NCBI GenBank assembly: GCA_029572955.1
Contig: JAKPQE010000093.1
Span: forward strand, 1-42,487
Direction: 5' to 3'
Source: Pseudomonadota bacterium
GTDB taxonomy: Bacteria; Pseudomonadota; Alphaproteobacteria; Rhizobiales; JAKPQE01
DNA: 42,487 nucleotides
Shown: in pieces, positions 24,426-31,808 of the stretch
Position numbering within the stretch: position 1 is the stretch's first letter
Layout of the letters: each line of letters starts with the position of its first letter
Made by a program: the position numbers and the translations under genes
Notes under the pieces: generated by a model
Databases searched by the model: none
What the model was told of the DNA's origin: nothing
What the model saw: only the letters and a program-made list of their open reading frames with translations

Positions 24426-25192
24426 CCGATATCGCAAAGCTTGCCGAAACGGTCGACGAGGCGGCGCAGTCCGCCACCGCGATCGCGCAGCTCACCTTCG
24501 CCGATCCGGACCTGTCCGGCACGGCGGCTTATGCCATCCAGCGCGCCTCGATCGCCCGGCGCCTCGGCCGCGGCGAGCGCCTGGTCGGCATGAAGATGGG
24601 CCTCACCAGCCGGGCCAAGATGGCCCAGGTCGGCGTCGACGAAATGGTCTGGGGCCGGCTCACCGACAAGATGCGGATCGAGGACGGCGGGGCGATCAGC
24701 CGCGCGAAGTTCATCCATCCGCGGGCCGAGCCGGAGATCGCCTTCCTGATGGGCCGGCGGCTCGAGGGCGCGGTCTCGCCGGCCGAGGCGATGGCCGCGG
24801 TCGAGGCGGTCGCCGCCGCGATCGAGGTGATCGACAGCCGCTACGAGAACTTCAAGTTCACCTTCCCGGACGTCGTTGCCGACAATTCGTCGTCCTCGGC
24901 TTTCGCGGTCGGTCCCTGGGCCTCGCCCTACACGGACGTCGGCAATCTCGGCATGGTGATGGAGATCGACGGCCGGGCGAAGCAGATCGGCTCGTCGGCG
25001 GCGATCCTCGGCCATCCGGCCCGCTCGCTCGCCGCCGCCGCCCGGCTGCTCGCCGAGGAGGGCATGGCGCTCGAGGAAGGCTGGATCGTGCTTGCCGGCG
25101 GCGCCACGGCGGCCGAGCCGCTGTCGCCCGGCATGCATGTGCGCCTCGTTGCCCAGGGCCTCGGCCAGGTCGCCTTCTCGGTCGGGGCATAA
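24422..25192 (+). CDS. dmpH: 2-oxo-3-hexenedioate (4-oxalocrotonate) decarboxylase
   Basis: This 256-residue protein is of the same hydratase/decarboxylase family as DmpE, with [15 protein letters not shown] (about residues 99-113) and [20 protein letters not shown] (about 136-155). In the meta pathway it decarboxylates the keto form of 4-oxalocrotonate and hands 2-oxopent-4-enoate to DmpE in a complex. It starts at GTG 24422 overlapping the dmpG stop. The substrate requires ketonisation by a tautomerase (DmpI), for which no gene is seen in this window. Confidence 0.92.
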   Translation: MTDIAKLAETVDEAAQSATAIAQLTFADPDLSGTAAYAIQRASIARRLGRGERLVGMKMGLTSRAKMAQVGVDEMVWGRLTDKMRIEDGGAISRAKFIHPRAEPEIAFLMGRRLEGAVSPAEAMAAVEAVAAAIEVIDSRYENFKFTFPDVVADNSSSSAFAVGPWASPYTDVGNLGMVMEIDGRAKQIGSSAAILGHPARSLAAAARLLAEEGMALEEGWIVLAGGATAAEPLSPGMHVRLVAQGLGQVAFSVGA

Positions 25193-25215
25193 GCGGCCGC
25201 AACCTACGCGCAAGG

Positions 25216-25238
25216 CCCTCTCCCCGCCGGGGAGGGGG
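25216..25238 (+). other. Intercistronic hairpin dmpH-dmpD
   Basis: CCCTCTCCCC (25216-25225) pairs with GGGGAGGGGG (25229-25238) through one T-G wobble and a three-base loop, in a 77-base gap. It resembles short dispersed palindromes common between genes of GC-rich Proteobacteria. Confidence 0.55.
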
Positions 25239-25269
25239 ATCGGCTCATCGCAAGCGGGATCGGGAAGCC

Positions 25270-26106
25270 ATGACCAGCAATCCGGAAATCGGCCGCACCG
25301 TCGATGTCGGCGGCCTTGCCACCAACGTCCACGACGTCGGCTCCGGCTCGCCGGTGGTGATGATCCACGGCTCCGGCCCCGGCGTCTCGGCCTATGCCAA
25401 CTGGCGGCTGACCATGCCGGCGCTGGCGACCCGCTTCCGCGTCGTCGCGCCGGACGTGATCGGCTTCGGCTACACCGAATATCCGCAGGGTCTCGCCTTC
25501 GACATCGACATGTGGGTCGAGCACTTCCTCGGCCTGATGGACGCGCTCGACATCGAGAAGACCGACATCGTCGGCAACTCGTTCGGCGGGTCGCTCGCCC
25601 TTCATGTCGCCAGGCGCCGGCCCGAGCGGGTGCGCCGGATCGTGCTGATGGGCGCGGCGGCGCTGTCGTTTCCGCTGACCGAGGGGCTCGACGCGGTCTG
25701 GGGCTACGAGCCGGGCGTGCCGCAGATGCGCCGGCTGCTCGACATCTTCGCCTACAACCGGGCGCTGGTGACCGACGAACTCGCCGAGGTGCGCTATCGG
25801 GCGAGCGTCCGGCCGGGCGTGCAGGAGGCGTTTTCGGCGCTCTTTCCGGCGCCGCGCCAGCGCTGGGTCGATGCGCTCGCGCTCAGCCCCGAGGAGATCG
25901 CGAAGATCGCCCACCCGGCCCTCGTCGTGCACGGCCGCGAGGACAAGGTGATCCCGCCGGAGGCGAGCGTGCGCCTGTTCCAGACCTTGCCGGACGCGCG
26001 GCTGCACATGTTCGGGCGCTGCGGACACTGGACGCAGATCGAGCATGCGGCGGCCTTCAACCGGCTGATCGCGGATTTCCTCGGCGGCGCCGACGGCGAG
26101 ATATAG
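25270..26106 (+). CDS. dmpD: 2-hydroxymuconic semialdehyde hydrolase
   Basis: This is a 278-residue alpha/beta hydrolase with the catalytic triad Ser104 (GNSFGG), Asp225 (HGREDKVIPP) and His253 (GRCGHWTQIE) and the oxyanion segment HGSGPGVSAYANW (33-45). It is the carbon-carbon hydrolase that splits 2-hydroxymuconic semialdehyde (or the ketone analogues from methylcatechols) to 2-oxopent-4-enoate and formate (or acetate). It provides the alternative branch to DmpC-DmpH. Unlike in the dmp operon of CF600 it is placed after the lower-pathway genes. Confidence 0.95.
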   Translation: MTSNPEIGRTVDVGGLATNVHDVGSGSPVVMIHGSGPGVSAYANWRLTMPALATRFRVVAPDVIGFGYTEYPQGLAFDIDMWVEHFLGLMDALDIEKTDIVGNSFGGSLALHVARRRPERVRRIVLMGAAALSFPLTEGLDAVWGYEPGVPQMRRLLDIFAYNRALVTDELAEVRYRASVRPGVQEAFSALFPAPRQRWVDALALSPEEIAKIAHPALVVHGREDKVIPPEASVRLFQTLPDARLHMFGRCGHWTQIEHAAAFNRLIADFLGGADGEI

Positions 26107-26110
26107 GATT

Positions 26111-26132
26111 GCGGGACCTACCTACGTCCCGC
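26111..26132 (+). other. Small hairpin upstream of ABM gene
   Basis: GCGGGAC (26111-26117) pairs with GTCCCGC (26126-26132) around an 8-base loop in the 41-base gap after dmpD. It ends just before the AGGGAG ribosome-binding site of the next gene. Confidence 0.45.
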
Positions 26133-26147
26133 AGGGAGCCTGCCACC

Positions 26148-26726
26148 ATGACGGAACTCGCAACCGCCGCCGACGGCGAGGAAGGCCCGGTCACGGTCTC
26201 CATCGCCCGCCGCGTCAAGCCCGGCCACGAACGCGACTACGAGGCCTGGATCTCCGGCATCTCGCGGACCGCCTCGCGCTTTGCCGGCCATCTGTCGGTC
26301 AACGTGCTGAGGCCGAGCGAGGCGACGGGCGGTGACTACGTCATCATCTACCGCTTCGATTCCTACGCCCATTGCCGGGCCTGGGAAGACTCGCCCGAGC
26401 GGGCCGAATGGGTCGGAAGGCTCGCCGGTCTCGTCGAGGGCGAGGCGGCGGTCAAGCGCGTCACCGGCGTCGAGTTCTGGTTCGACCTGCCGGAAGTGCC
26501 GGCGGCGGCGCACCCGTCCCCGCACAAGATGGCGCTGACGCTGATCGTCGTCGTCTACGGCATCGTGCTGCCGCTCAACATCGTCTTCGCGACGCCGCTC
26601 GGCATGCTGCCGTTCTGGGCGCGGACGCTCGTCGTCGTCGTCACCCAGGTGCTGCTGATGACCTACATCGTGATGCCGCGGGTGACGCGGCTCCTCAAGC
26701 CCTGGCTGTTCGGCAAGGCACACTGA
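26148..26726 (+). CDS. Membrane-anchored ABM-domain protein
   Basis: The 192-residue protein fuses two parts. An N-terminal antibiotic-biosynthesis-monooxygenase (dimeric alpha/beta barrel) domain (about residues 14-115) contains VTVSIARRVKPGHERDYEAW and the later FWFDLPE. A C-terminal membrane hairpin has two hydrophobic helices (about 130-148 and 156-177). ABM domains act as cofactor-free monooxygenases on quinols and phenols or as small-molecule binders; the membrane form is often annotated as antibiotic biosynthesis monooxygenase. Co-transcription with phenol genes suggests handling of an aromatic or quinone at the membrane, but this is inference. The ATG at 26148 follows AGGGAG. Confidence 0.85.
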   Translation: MTELATAADGEEGPVTVSIARRVKPGHERDYEAWISGISRTASRFAGHLSVNVLRPSEATGGDYVIIYRFDSYAHCRAWEDSPERAEWVGRLAGLVEGEAAVKRVTGVEFWFDLPEVPAAAHPSPHKMALTLIVVVYGIVLPLNIVFATPLGMLPFWARTLVVVVTQVLLMTYIVMPRVTRLLKPWLFGKAH

Positions 26727-26765
26727 CACGGGCGGCAGCCGCCGCCTCGACAACCGGGTGATCCG

Positions 26766-27353
26766 ATGGCGCGAGAACTCTTCCTGTTCTTCAATTTCCG
26801 CAGTCCCTATTGCTACCTCGCCTCCAAGACGATGTGGGGCGTGCTCGAGCGCTTCGACATCGAGGTGAAGTGGCGGCCGCTCGGCGGCTGGGACGGGCGC
26901 TCGCCGCCGGACCGGGCGAAGGCCAAGCTGCCGCTCGCCCGCCAGGACGTCGCGCGCTGGTGTGCCCGGCTCGGCATTCCCTATTCGCCGCCGCCGACCA
27001 CCACCGACCCGACGCTTGCCGGCATCGGTTCGCTCTTTGCCGAGAAGGCGGGGCTGCTGAAGCCCTATGTCGTCGAGGTGATGCGGGCCGAGTGGGCGAC
27101 CGGGCGCGACATCGGCGATCGTGCGGTGCTCCGCGAGGTCGCCGGCAAGGTCGGGCTCGATGTTGCCGCGTTCGAGGCGGCGCTCGACGATCCGGCCGGG
27201 GCGGCGCAGCTTGCCGCCAATGCCGAGGAAGCCGCGGCAAAGAGCGTCATCGGCGTGCCGACCTTCGTCGTCGGCGAGGAGATCTTCTGGGGCCAGGACC
27301 GGCTCGATTTCCTTGCCGAGCACCTGACGGCGCTGCGACTTTCCAGGGTCTGA
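26766..27353 (+). CDS. 2-hydroxychromene-2-carboxylate isomerase-like protein
   Basis: This 195-residue DsbA-fold/kappa-GST-like protein has the N-terminal active-site motif FNFRSPYCYLAS (9-20), in which Ser13 replaces the thiol of thioredoxins. The conserved cis-Pro segment GVPTFVVGEEIFWGQDRLDFL lies near the C-terminus. The family includes glutathione-dependent HCCA isomerase of naphthalene degradation. No other naphthalene gene is near, so the true substrate is uncertain; it may isomerise a ring-fission product or act as a GST-like detoxifier. It lies 39 bases after the ABM gene and is followed by a GST. Confidence 0.85.
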   Translation: MARELFLFFNFRSPYCYLASKTMWGVLERFDIEVKWRPLGGWDGRSPPDRAKAKLPLARQDVARWCARLGIPYSPPPTTTDPTLAGIGSLFAEKAGLLKPYVVEVMRAEWATGRDIGDRAVLREVAGKVGLDVAAFEAALDDPAGAAQLAANAEEAAAKSVIGVPTFVVGEEIFWGQDRLDFLAEHLTALRLSRV

Positions 27354-27431
27354 TCGCGGCTCGCGGTTGCCCTTCGCGGCTCGCCGGCTATCCTGCGGGC
27401 GATACGCCGGATGCAAGACGAGGAACCGCCG

Positions 27432-28031
27432 ATGCTGCTGCTCGACAAGGATGACTGCCCGTTCTGCTGGAAGGTGCGGATCGCCGCCGCCGAACTCGGG
27501 CTCGCCCTCGAGATCGTCGCCGCCTCGTCCGAGGAGGGCAAGGCCGGCGTTGCCCGCCACTCGCCGCAGGGCACCGCGCCGGTGCTCGTCGACGGCGATC
27601 TCGGCATCTGGGAATCGGCGGTGATCGTCGAATATCTCGACGATCGCGGCGGCGGCCGGCTGGTGGGCGGCGATGCCGAAACGCGCGCCCGGGCGCGGCT
27701 CCTGCAGGTGTTCTCCGACCGGGTCGTCGGCGAGGGGCTGCGCGAGGTCGTTTTCGAGAAGCGCTCCAAGCCGCAGGACCAGTGGGACCTCGAGCGCATC
27801 GCCAGGGGCGAGAAGACCTGGCGCGGCCATCTCGGCTGGCTGGAGGCGGCGCTCGGCGAGGCGGAATTCTTCCTCGGCGATTTCTCGGTCGCCGAATGCG
27901 CGCTCTATCCGCGCTTTGCGCTCGCCGGGAAATTCGGCGTCGGCGTCGACGAGCGGCACCCGAAGCTCAGAAGCTGGTTCGGGCGGCTCCATGATCGGCC
28001 GTCGATCACGGCGAGCCGGCCGAAGGGCTGA
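27432..28031 (+). CDS. Glutathione S-transferase
   Basis: The 199-residue protein has an N-terminal thioredoxin-like domain with a DCPFCWKVRIAAAELGL motif (glutaredoxin-type C-x2-C), the cis-Pro GTAPVLVDGD and the glutathione-contacting WESAVIVEYL, then a helical C-terminal domain. It is likely to conjugate or reduce electrophiles with glutathione, supporting the operon against reactive ring-fission products. The ATG at 27432 is preferred since GAGGAA lies seven bases upstream; an in-frame ATG at 27411 has no such site. It is the last gene before the operon terminator. Confidence 0.88.
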   Translation: MLLLDKDDCPFCWKVRIAAAELGLALEIVAASSEEGKAGVARHSPQGTAPVLVDGDLGIWESAVIVEYLDDRGGGRLVGGDAETRARARLLQVFSDRVVGEGLREVVFEKRSKPQDQWDLERIARGEKTWRGHLGWLEAALGEAEFFLGDFSVAECALYPRFALAGKFGVGVDERHPKLRSWFGRLHDRPSITASRPKG

Positions 28032-28052
28032 AACACGACAGCGCTCAAACAG

Positions 28053-28079
28053 AAAAGGCGCCCCGCGAGGCGCCTTTTT
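28053..28079. terminator. Bidirectional terminator between phenol and kor operons
   Basis: AAAAGGCGCC and GGCGCCTTTT form a perfect stem around a CCGCGA loop, with T-runs on both strands. It lies between the convergent gst stop (28031) and the korB stop (28099) and should end both transcripts. Confidence 0.93.
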
Positions 28080-28098
28080 GGTGCGCGTCGGTCGTCGC

Positions 28099-28980
28099 TC
28101 ATTCGCCGCCGGCGGGAACCGGCGACAGGCCGGCCTTGCGCGCCGTCTCGTCCATGACGTCGGCAAGGGTCGGCCGGCTTTCCTCGTAGAAGACGCCGAG
28201 GGCCGGATGGTCGACCTTCATCGCCTCGCCCATCGCCGCGGCGAGGTCGGTGCGGTCGTAGCCGGACGGCAGGTCGCGCACCTGCATGTTGAGATTGCGA
28301 TAGGTGCGGGTCGTCTTGTCGAAGGTGACGCAGGGCGACAGGATGTGCAGATACGAGAAGCCGCGATGGGCGATCGCCTCGGCGATCATGTCGGCGAGGT
28401 GGTGCGGATGGCCGGCATAGGCCTGTCCGACCCAGCTCGCCCGATAGGCGAGAAGCATCATCAGCGGGTTGAGCGGCTCGTCGCCATTCTCGTAGGGGCT
28501 CGTCGAGGTGCGGAAGCCGAGCACCGAGGTCGGCGAGGTCTGACCCTTGGTGAGGCCGTAGATGCCGTTGTCGAAGACGAGATAGGTGATGTCGACATTG
28601 CGCCGGGCGGCGTGCGGGATATGGCCGCCGCCGATCGCGAAGGCATCGCCGTCGCCGCCGACGGCGACGACGGTCAGCGCGTCGTTGGCCTGCTTGACGC
28701 CGGTCGCGACCGGCAGGGTGCGGCCGTGCAGCGTGTGGAAGCCGTAGGTGTTGACGAAGAAGGGGAAGCGCGAGGCGCAGCCGATGCCGGAGACGACGAC
28801 GACTTCCTCGGCGCTGCGGCCGAGCTTCTTCAGGGCGAGGGTGAAGCCCTCGGCCATCGAGAAATAGCCGCAGCCCGGACACCAGGTCGGCAGCGAGCGC
28901 GAGCGGTAGTCCTGATGGCCGTCGGCGCGGATTTCCTCGAGCTTTTCTTCGAGATAGACCGGCTTCAAGAGTTCGTTCAT
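28099..28980 (-). CDS. korB: 2-oxoacid:acceptor oxidoreductase beta subunit (KorB-like)
   Basis: The 293-residue TPP-binding subunit has the hallmark WCPGCGYF near residue 35. A TPP/Mg motif block beginning GGDGDAFAIGGGH (about residue 111) continues into FDNGIYGLTKGQTSPT. The SPCVTFDKTTRTY segment matches the 2-oxoglutarate (Kor) branch more than pyruvate enzymes. With KorA it oxidatively decarboxylates a 2-oxoacid, most likely 2-oxoglutarate, to the acyl-CoA and passes electrons to a low-potential acceptor. It is the last gene of the operon, 11 bases after korA. The ATG at 28980 gives the standard length. Confidence 0.95.
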   Translation of the reverse strand: MNELLKPVYLEEKLEEIRADGHQDYRSRSLPTWCPGCGYFSMAEGFTLALKKLGRSAEEVVVVSGIGCASRFPFFVNTYGFHTLHGRTLPVATGVKQANDALTVVAVGGDGDAFAIGGGHIPHAARRNVDITYLVFDNGIYGLTKGQTSPTSVLGFRTSTSPYENGDEPLNPLMMLLAYRASWVGQAYAGHPHHLADMIAEAIAHRGFSYLHILSPCVTFDKTTRTYRNLNMQVRDLPSGYDRTDLAAAMGEAMKVDHPALGVFYEESRPTLADVMDETARKAGLSPVPAGGE

Positions 28981-28991
28981 CGGTCGTCTCC

Positions 28992-30770
28992 CTATTCGGC
29001 GGCCGCGGCCGTCTCGGCCGCCAGGCGGCGGACCTCGGCGAGGATCTCGTCGACGCGCATCGGCGCGCCGGTGGCCCGCGGCAGGCGCACGACCGGCCGG
29101 CCGAGGGTGCCGGAAACGAGGGTGGCGAGCTGGCCTTCGTGGTTGAGTTCGGGCACCAGCACGACGCGGCAATCCGCAAAGAAGGCCTCGAGCTCGTCGA
29201 CCGGCAGCGGGCTCAGCATCACGACCTTCATCGCCGAGCAGGAAATGCCTTCGTTCTCGGCCTCGAACATCGCCTCGAGGATCTCGCCGAAGGTCGAGCC
29301 CCAGCCGAGGATGCCGATATCGACCTTGCCGGCGGCGCCGAAACGCTTGATCGTCGTCAGGCCCGGATAGCGCGTCGCCGGCTCGAGCTTGCGATAGCGC
29401 TTGGCACTCATGGCGACGTGGTTGTCGGGCTGGTCGGAGGGGCGGCCGAGCTCGTTGTGCTCGAGGCCGGTAATGGTGTGAACGCCGCCGGCCTGGCCTG
29501 GGACGGCGCGCGGGCTGACGCCGCTCTCGGTCAGCTCGAAGCGGCGGAACACCGGCCCCTGCGGCCCGGTCGCCTGTTTCGGCTCGAACGGGTTTTCCTT
29601 CGGCGGGATGACGGTCTCGTAGCGATTCGACAGATAGAGGTCGAGCAGCACGATGACCGGCGTCTGGAACTTCTCGGCGAGTTCGAAGGCGAGCCCGGCG
29701 CAGCGGTAGCAGCCCTCGACATTGGTCGGCGCGAGGACGATGCGGCGCGCGTCGCCGGCGCCGCCGAAGACGGCCATGTTGAGGTCGGACTGCTCGGTCT
29801 TGGTCGGCATGCCGGTCGAGGGGCCGCCGCGCTGGCTGACGATGACGACCGAGGGCACCTCGGCCATGACGCCGAGGCCGAGCATTTCGGCCATCAGGGC
29901 AAGGCCCGGACCGGAGGTGGCGGTGGCGGAGCGGGCGCCCGCGTAGCCGGCGCCGATGGTCGCGGCGATCGCCGATATCTCGTCCTCGGTCTGCAGCATG
30001 CGGCCGCCACGGCGCGGCATCTCGACCGCGAGGCGTTCCATGATGGTGGTCGCCGGGGTGATCGGATAGCCGAAATAGCAGTCGATGCCGGCGTCCATGA
30101 GGCCGCGCACGACGGCGCCGTTGCCGGTCATCATCACCGCCCGCGCGCCGTCGGCGCGGTGCAGCGGCGAGCCCATGACGACATCGTCGAGCTTGAAGGT
30201 GCCGATGGCGGCTTCGTAGCCGGCCTCGAAGGCGCGGACATTGGCGTCGGTGACGGCCTGGGGCTTGGTCGCGAACTTGTTGGCGATGGTCTGGTGGAAG
30301 GCCTCGGCCGGCATGCCGTAGAGGCCGGCGAGGTAGCCGAGGGCGACGATGTTGCGGCCGCGGGCGTTGCCGGTGGCGCGGTCGCTGATCGAGCGGAAGG
30401 AGACGCCGTAGGGCAATTGCATCGGCCGGATATGGGCGCTGACATGGCCGCCCTCGGGCAGCCGGGCGATCGGCGCGTTGTCGTAGATCACGGCACCGAA
30501 ATCGCGCACCTCGCCGACATGGGGAATGGCGTGGGCATCGTTGAGCGACATCAGAACGTCGGACTGGTGCTTCAGCGAATAGGCCTGCTCGGTGGTCACG
30601 CGGACGCGCGAGATACACTTGCCGAAGCCGCGGATCTCGGCCGGATAGATGTCGAAGGCGATGACCTTGTAGCCCATCAGGGCCATGGTCCGCTTCAGGA
30701 TGTCGCCCGCTGCGATGGTGCCGTCGCCGGCGGAACCGCAGATCGCGAACTGGACATCGGTGCCATTCAT
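28992..30770 (-). CDS. korA: 2-oxoacid:acceptor oxidoreductase alpha subunit with fused gamma domain (KorA-like)
   Basis: This 592-residue fusion has a gamma domain at residues 1-190 (GSAGDGTIAAGDILKRTMALMG). The alpha pyrimidine-binding domain starts near 215 (GNGAVVRGLMDAGIDCYFGYP, then ATSGPGLALMAEMLGL) and a transketolase-C-like domain ends the protein. This gamma-alpha form is the common aerobe/facultative type of 2-oxoglutarate:ferredoxin oxidoreductase. It pairs with KorB. Two flavoprotein genes precede it in the same operon, suggesting that electrons reach NAD(P) or another carrier through them. Confidence 0.95.
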   Translation of the reverse strand: MNGTDVQFAICGSAGDGTIAAGDILKRTMALMGYKVIAFDIYPAEIRGFGKCISRVRVTTEQAYSLKHQSDVLMSLNDAHAIPHVGEVRDFGAVIYDNAPIARLPEGGHVSAHIRPMQLPYGVSFRSISDRATGNARGRNIVALGYLAGLYGMPAEAFHQTIANKFATKPQAVTDANVRAFEAGYEAAIGTFKLDDVVMGSPLHRADGARAVMMTGNGAVVRGLMDAGIDCYFGYPITPATTIMERLAVEMPRRGGRMLQTEDEISAIAATIGAGYAGARSATATSGPGLALMAEMLGLGVMAEVPSVVIVSQRGGPSTGMPTKTEQSDLNMAVFGGAGDARRIVLAPTNVEGCYRCAGLAFELAEKFQTPVIVLLDLYLSNRYETVIPPKENPFEPKQATGPQGPVFRRFELTESGVSPRAVPGQAGGVHTITGLEHNELGRPSDQPDNHVAMSAKRYRKLEPATRYPGLTTIKRFGAAGKVDIGILGWGSTFGEILEAMFEAENEGISCSAMKVVMLSPLPVDELEAFFADCRVVLVPELNHEGQLATLVSGTLGRPVVRLPRATGAPMRVDEILAEVRRLAAETAAAAE

Positions 30771-30782
30771 CGGACCAGTTCC

Positions 30783-31805
30783 TCAATGTTCCCAGAAGGT
30801 GGAACGAATGCAGCCGTTGCCGTCGACCTCGATGACGCTTTCATCGGCGGTGTCGAAGGTTTCCTCGGCGCCGGTCATGTTGCGGGCGGCGAGCTCGCCC
30901 ATGACGCGGACATTCTTCCAGCCGTGATAGAAGCGGTAGTCCCTGTCGACATCGGACCAGATCTGGCAGACGTCGCCGGCGGCCCAGATCGCGTCGTTCG
31001 ACGATTTGAGGGCGGGATCGACGAGGACGCCGCGCTCCATGTCGATGCCGGCGCCGAGCATGAAGTCGACGATCGGCAGGATGCCGAAGAAGGGCATGAC
31101 GATGTCGGTCTCGACCATCGAGCCGTCGTCGAAATGCACGCGCCGGGCCGGCCGGTCGGCGGCCTCGATGGCGACGACGCTGCGATCCTCGATGAGGTCG
31201 AGGCCGGTCTTGGCGAGCGATTTGAGGAGGACGGCACGCTCGTCGGGCTCGACGCGATGCGGCCAGAAGGTCTGTTCGCCGACGGCGAGGGAAACGCGGT
31301 AGCCGGCCTCCAGCAGGTTGAAGGCGATATCGAGGCCGATCATGTCACCGCCGAGGATGACGACCTGGCCGCCGGGCGGCAGGGCGGCGACGGTGGCGCT
31401 CGCCTGCTCGAACGTGCCGAAGCCGTGCATCAGCGGCCGGTAGTCTTCGAGGATCGCCGGCACGTTCGGCCCGCCACCGGTGCACACGAGCAGCTTGTCG
31501 TAGGCGATGACCTCGTTGTGGGCAAGCGCGATGGTGCGCGCGCGGCCGTCGATGTCGACGACGCGGCTGTTGCGGCGCAGGGTGATGCCGAGTTCGTCGT
31601 AGATCTTGGGATCTTCGGCGAGGAGGTCGCGCCAGTCGGTGACGCCCTTGAACATCTTCGGCAGGTCATAGCGATTGTAGAAGGGCAGGCGCGACATGGT
31701 GATCATGGTGATGCGGGCACCAGGATCGCGGGCGCGAATGGTCGTTGCGGCGCCATGCCCGGCGCTGCCCGAGCCGATCACGACATAGTGGAGGCTTTCG
31801 GTCAT
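30783..31805 (-). CDS. FAD-dependent pyridine nucleotide-disulfide oxidoreductase family protein
   Basis: The 340-residue flavoprotein has an N-terminal FAD motif VVIGSGSAGHGAATTIRARD (8-27), a second dinucleotide motif VVILGGDMIGLDIAFNLLEAGY near 150, and the terminal FAD-contact AIWAAGDVCQI (about 272-282). It resembles rubredoxin/ferredoxin reductases and nitrite-reductase-type FAD domains, but has no redox Cys pair and lacks an iron-sulfur motif. Its place between the FeS flavoprotein and KorA (4 and 13 bases apart) indicates a role in electron transfer from the 2-oxoacid oxidoreductase, probably to NAD(P)+. The exact acceptor is unknown. Confidence 0.88.
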   Translation of the reverse strand: MTESLHYVVIGSGSAGHGAATTIRARDPGARITMITMSRLPFYNRYDLPKMFKGVTDWRDLLAEDPKIYDELGITLRRNSRVVDIDGRARTIALAHNEVIAYDKLLVCTGGGPNVPAILEDYRPLMHGFGTFEQASATVAALPPGGQVVILGGDMIGLDIAFNLLEAGYRVSLAVGEQTFWPHRVEPDERAVLLKSLAKTGLDLIEDRSVVAIEAADRPARRVHFDDGSMVETDIVMPFFGILPIVDFMLGAGIDMERGVLVDPALKSSNDAIWAAGDVCQIWSDVDRDYRFYHGWKNVRVMGELAARNMTGAEETFDTADESVIEVDGNGCIRSTFWEH

Positions 31806-31808
31806 GGC

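Noticed and set aside
26766-27353. HCCA-isomerase-like gene as proof of naphthalene degradation
   Set aside because: No ring-hydroxylating dioxygenase, cis-dihydrodiol dehydrogenase or hydratase-aldolase of the nah pathway is in the window; the fold alone does not fix the substrate.
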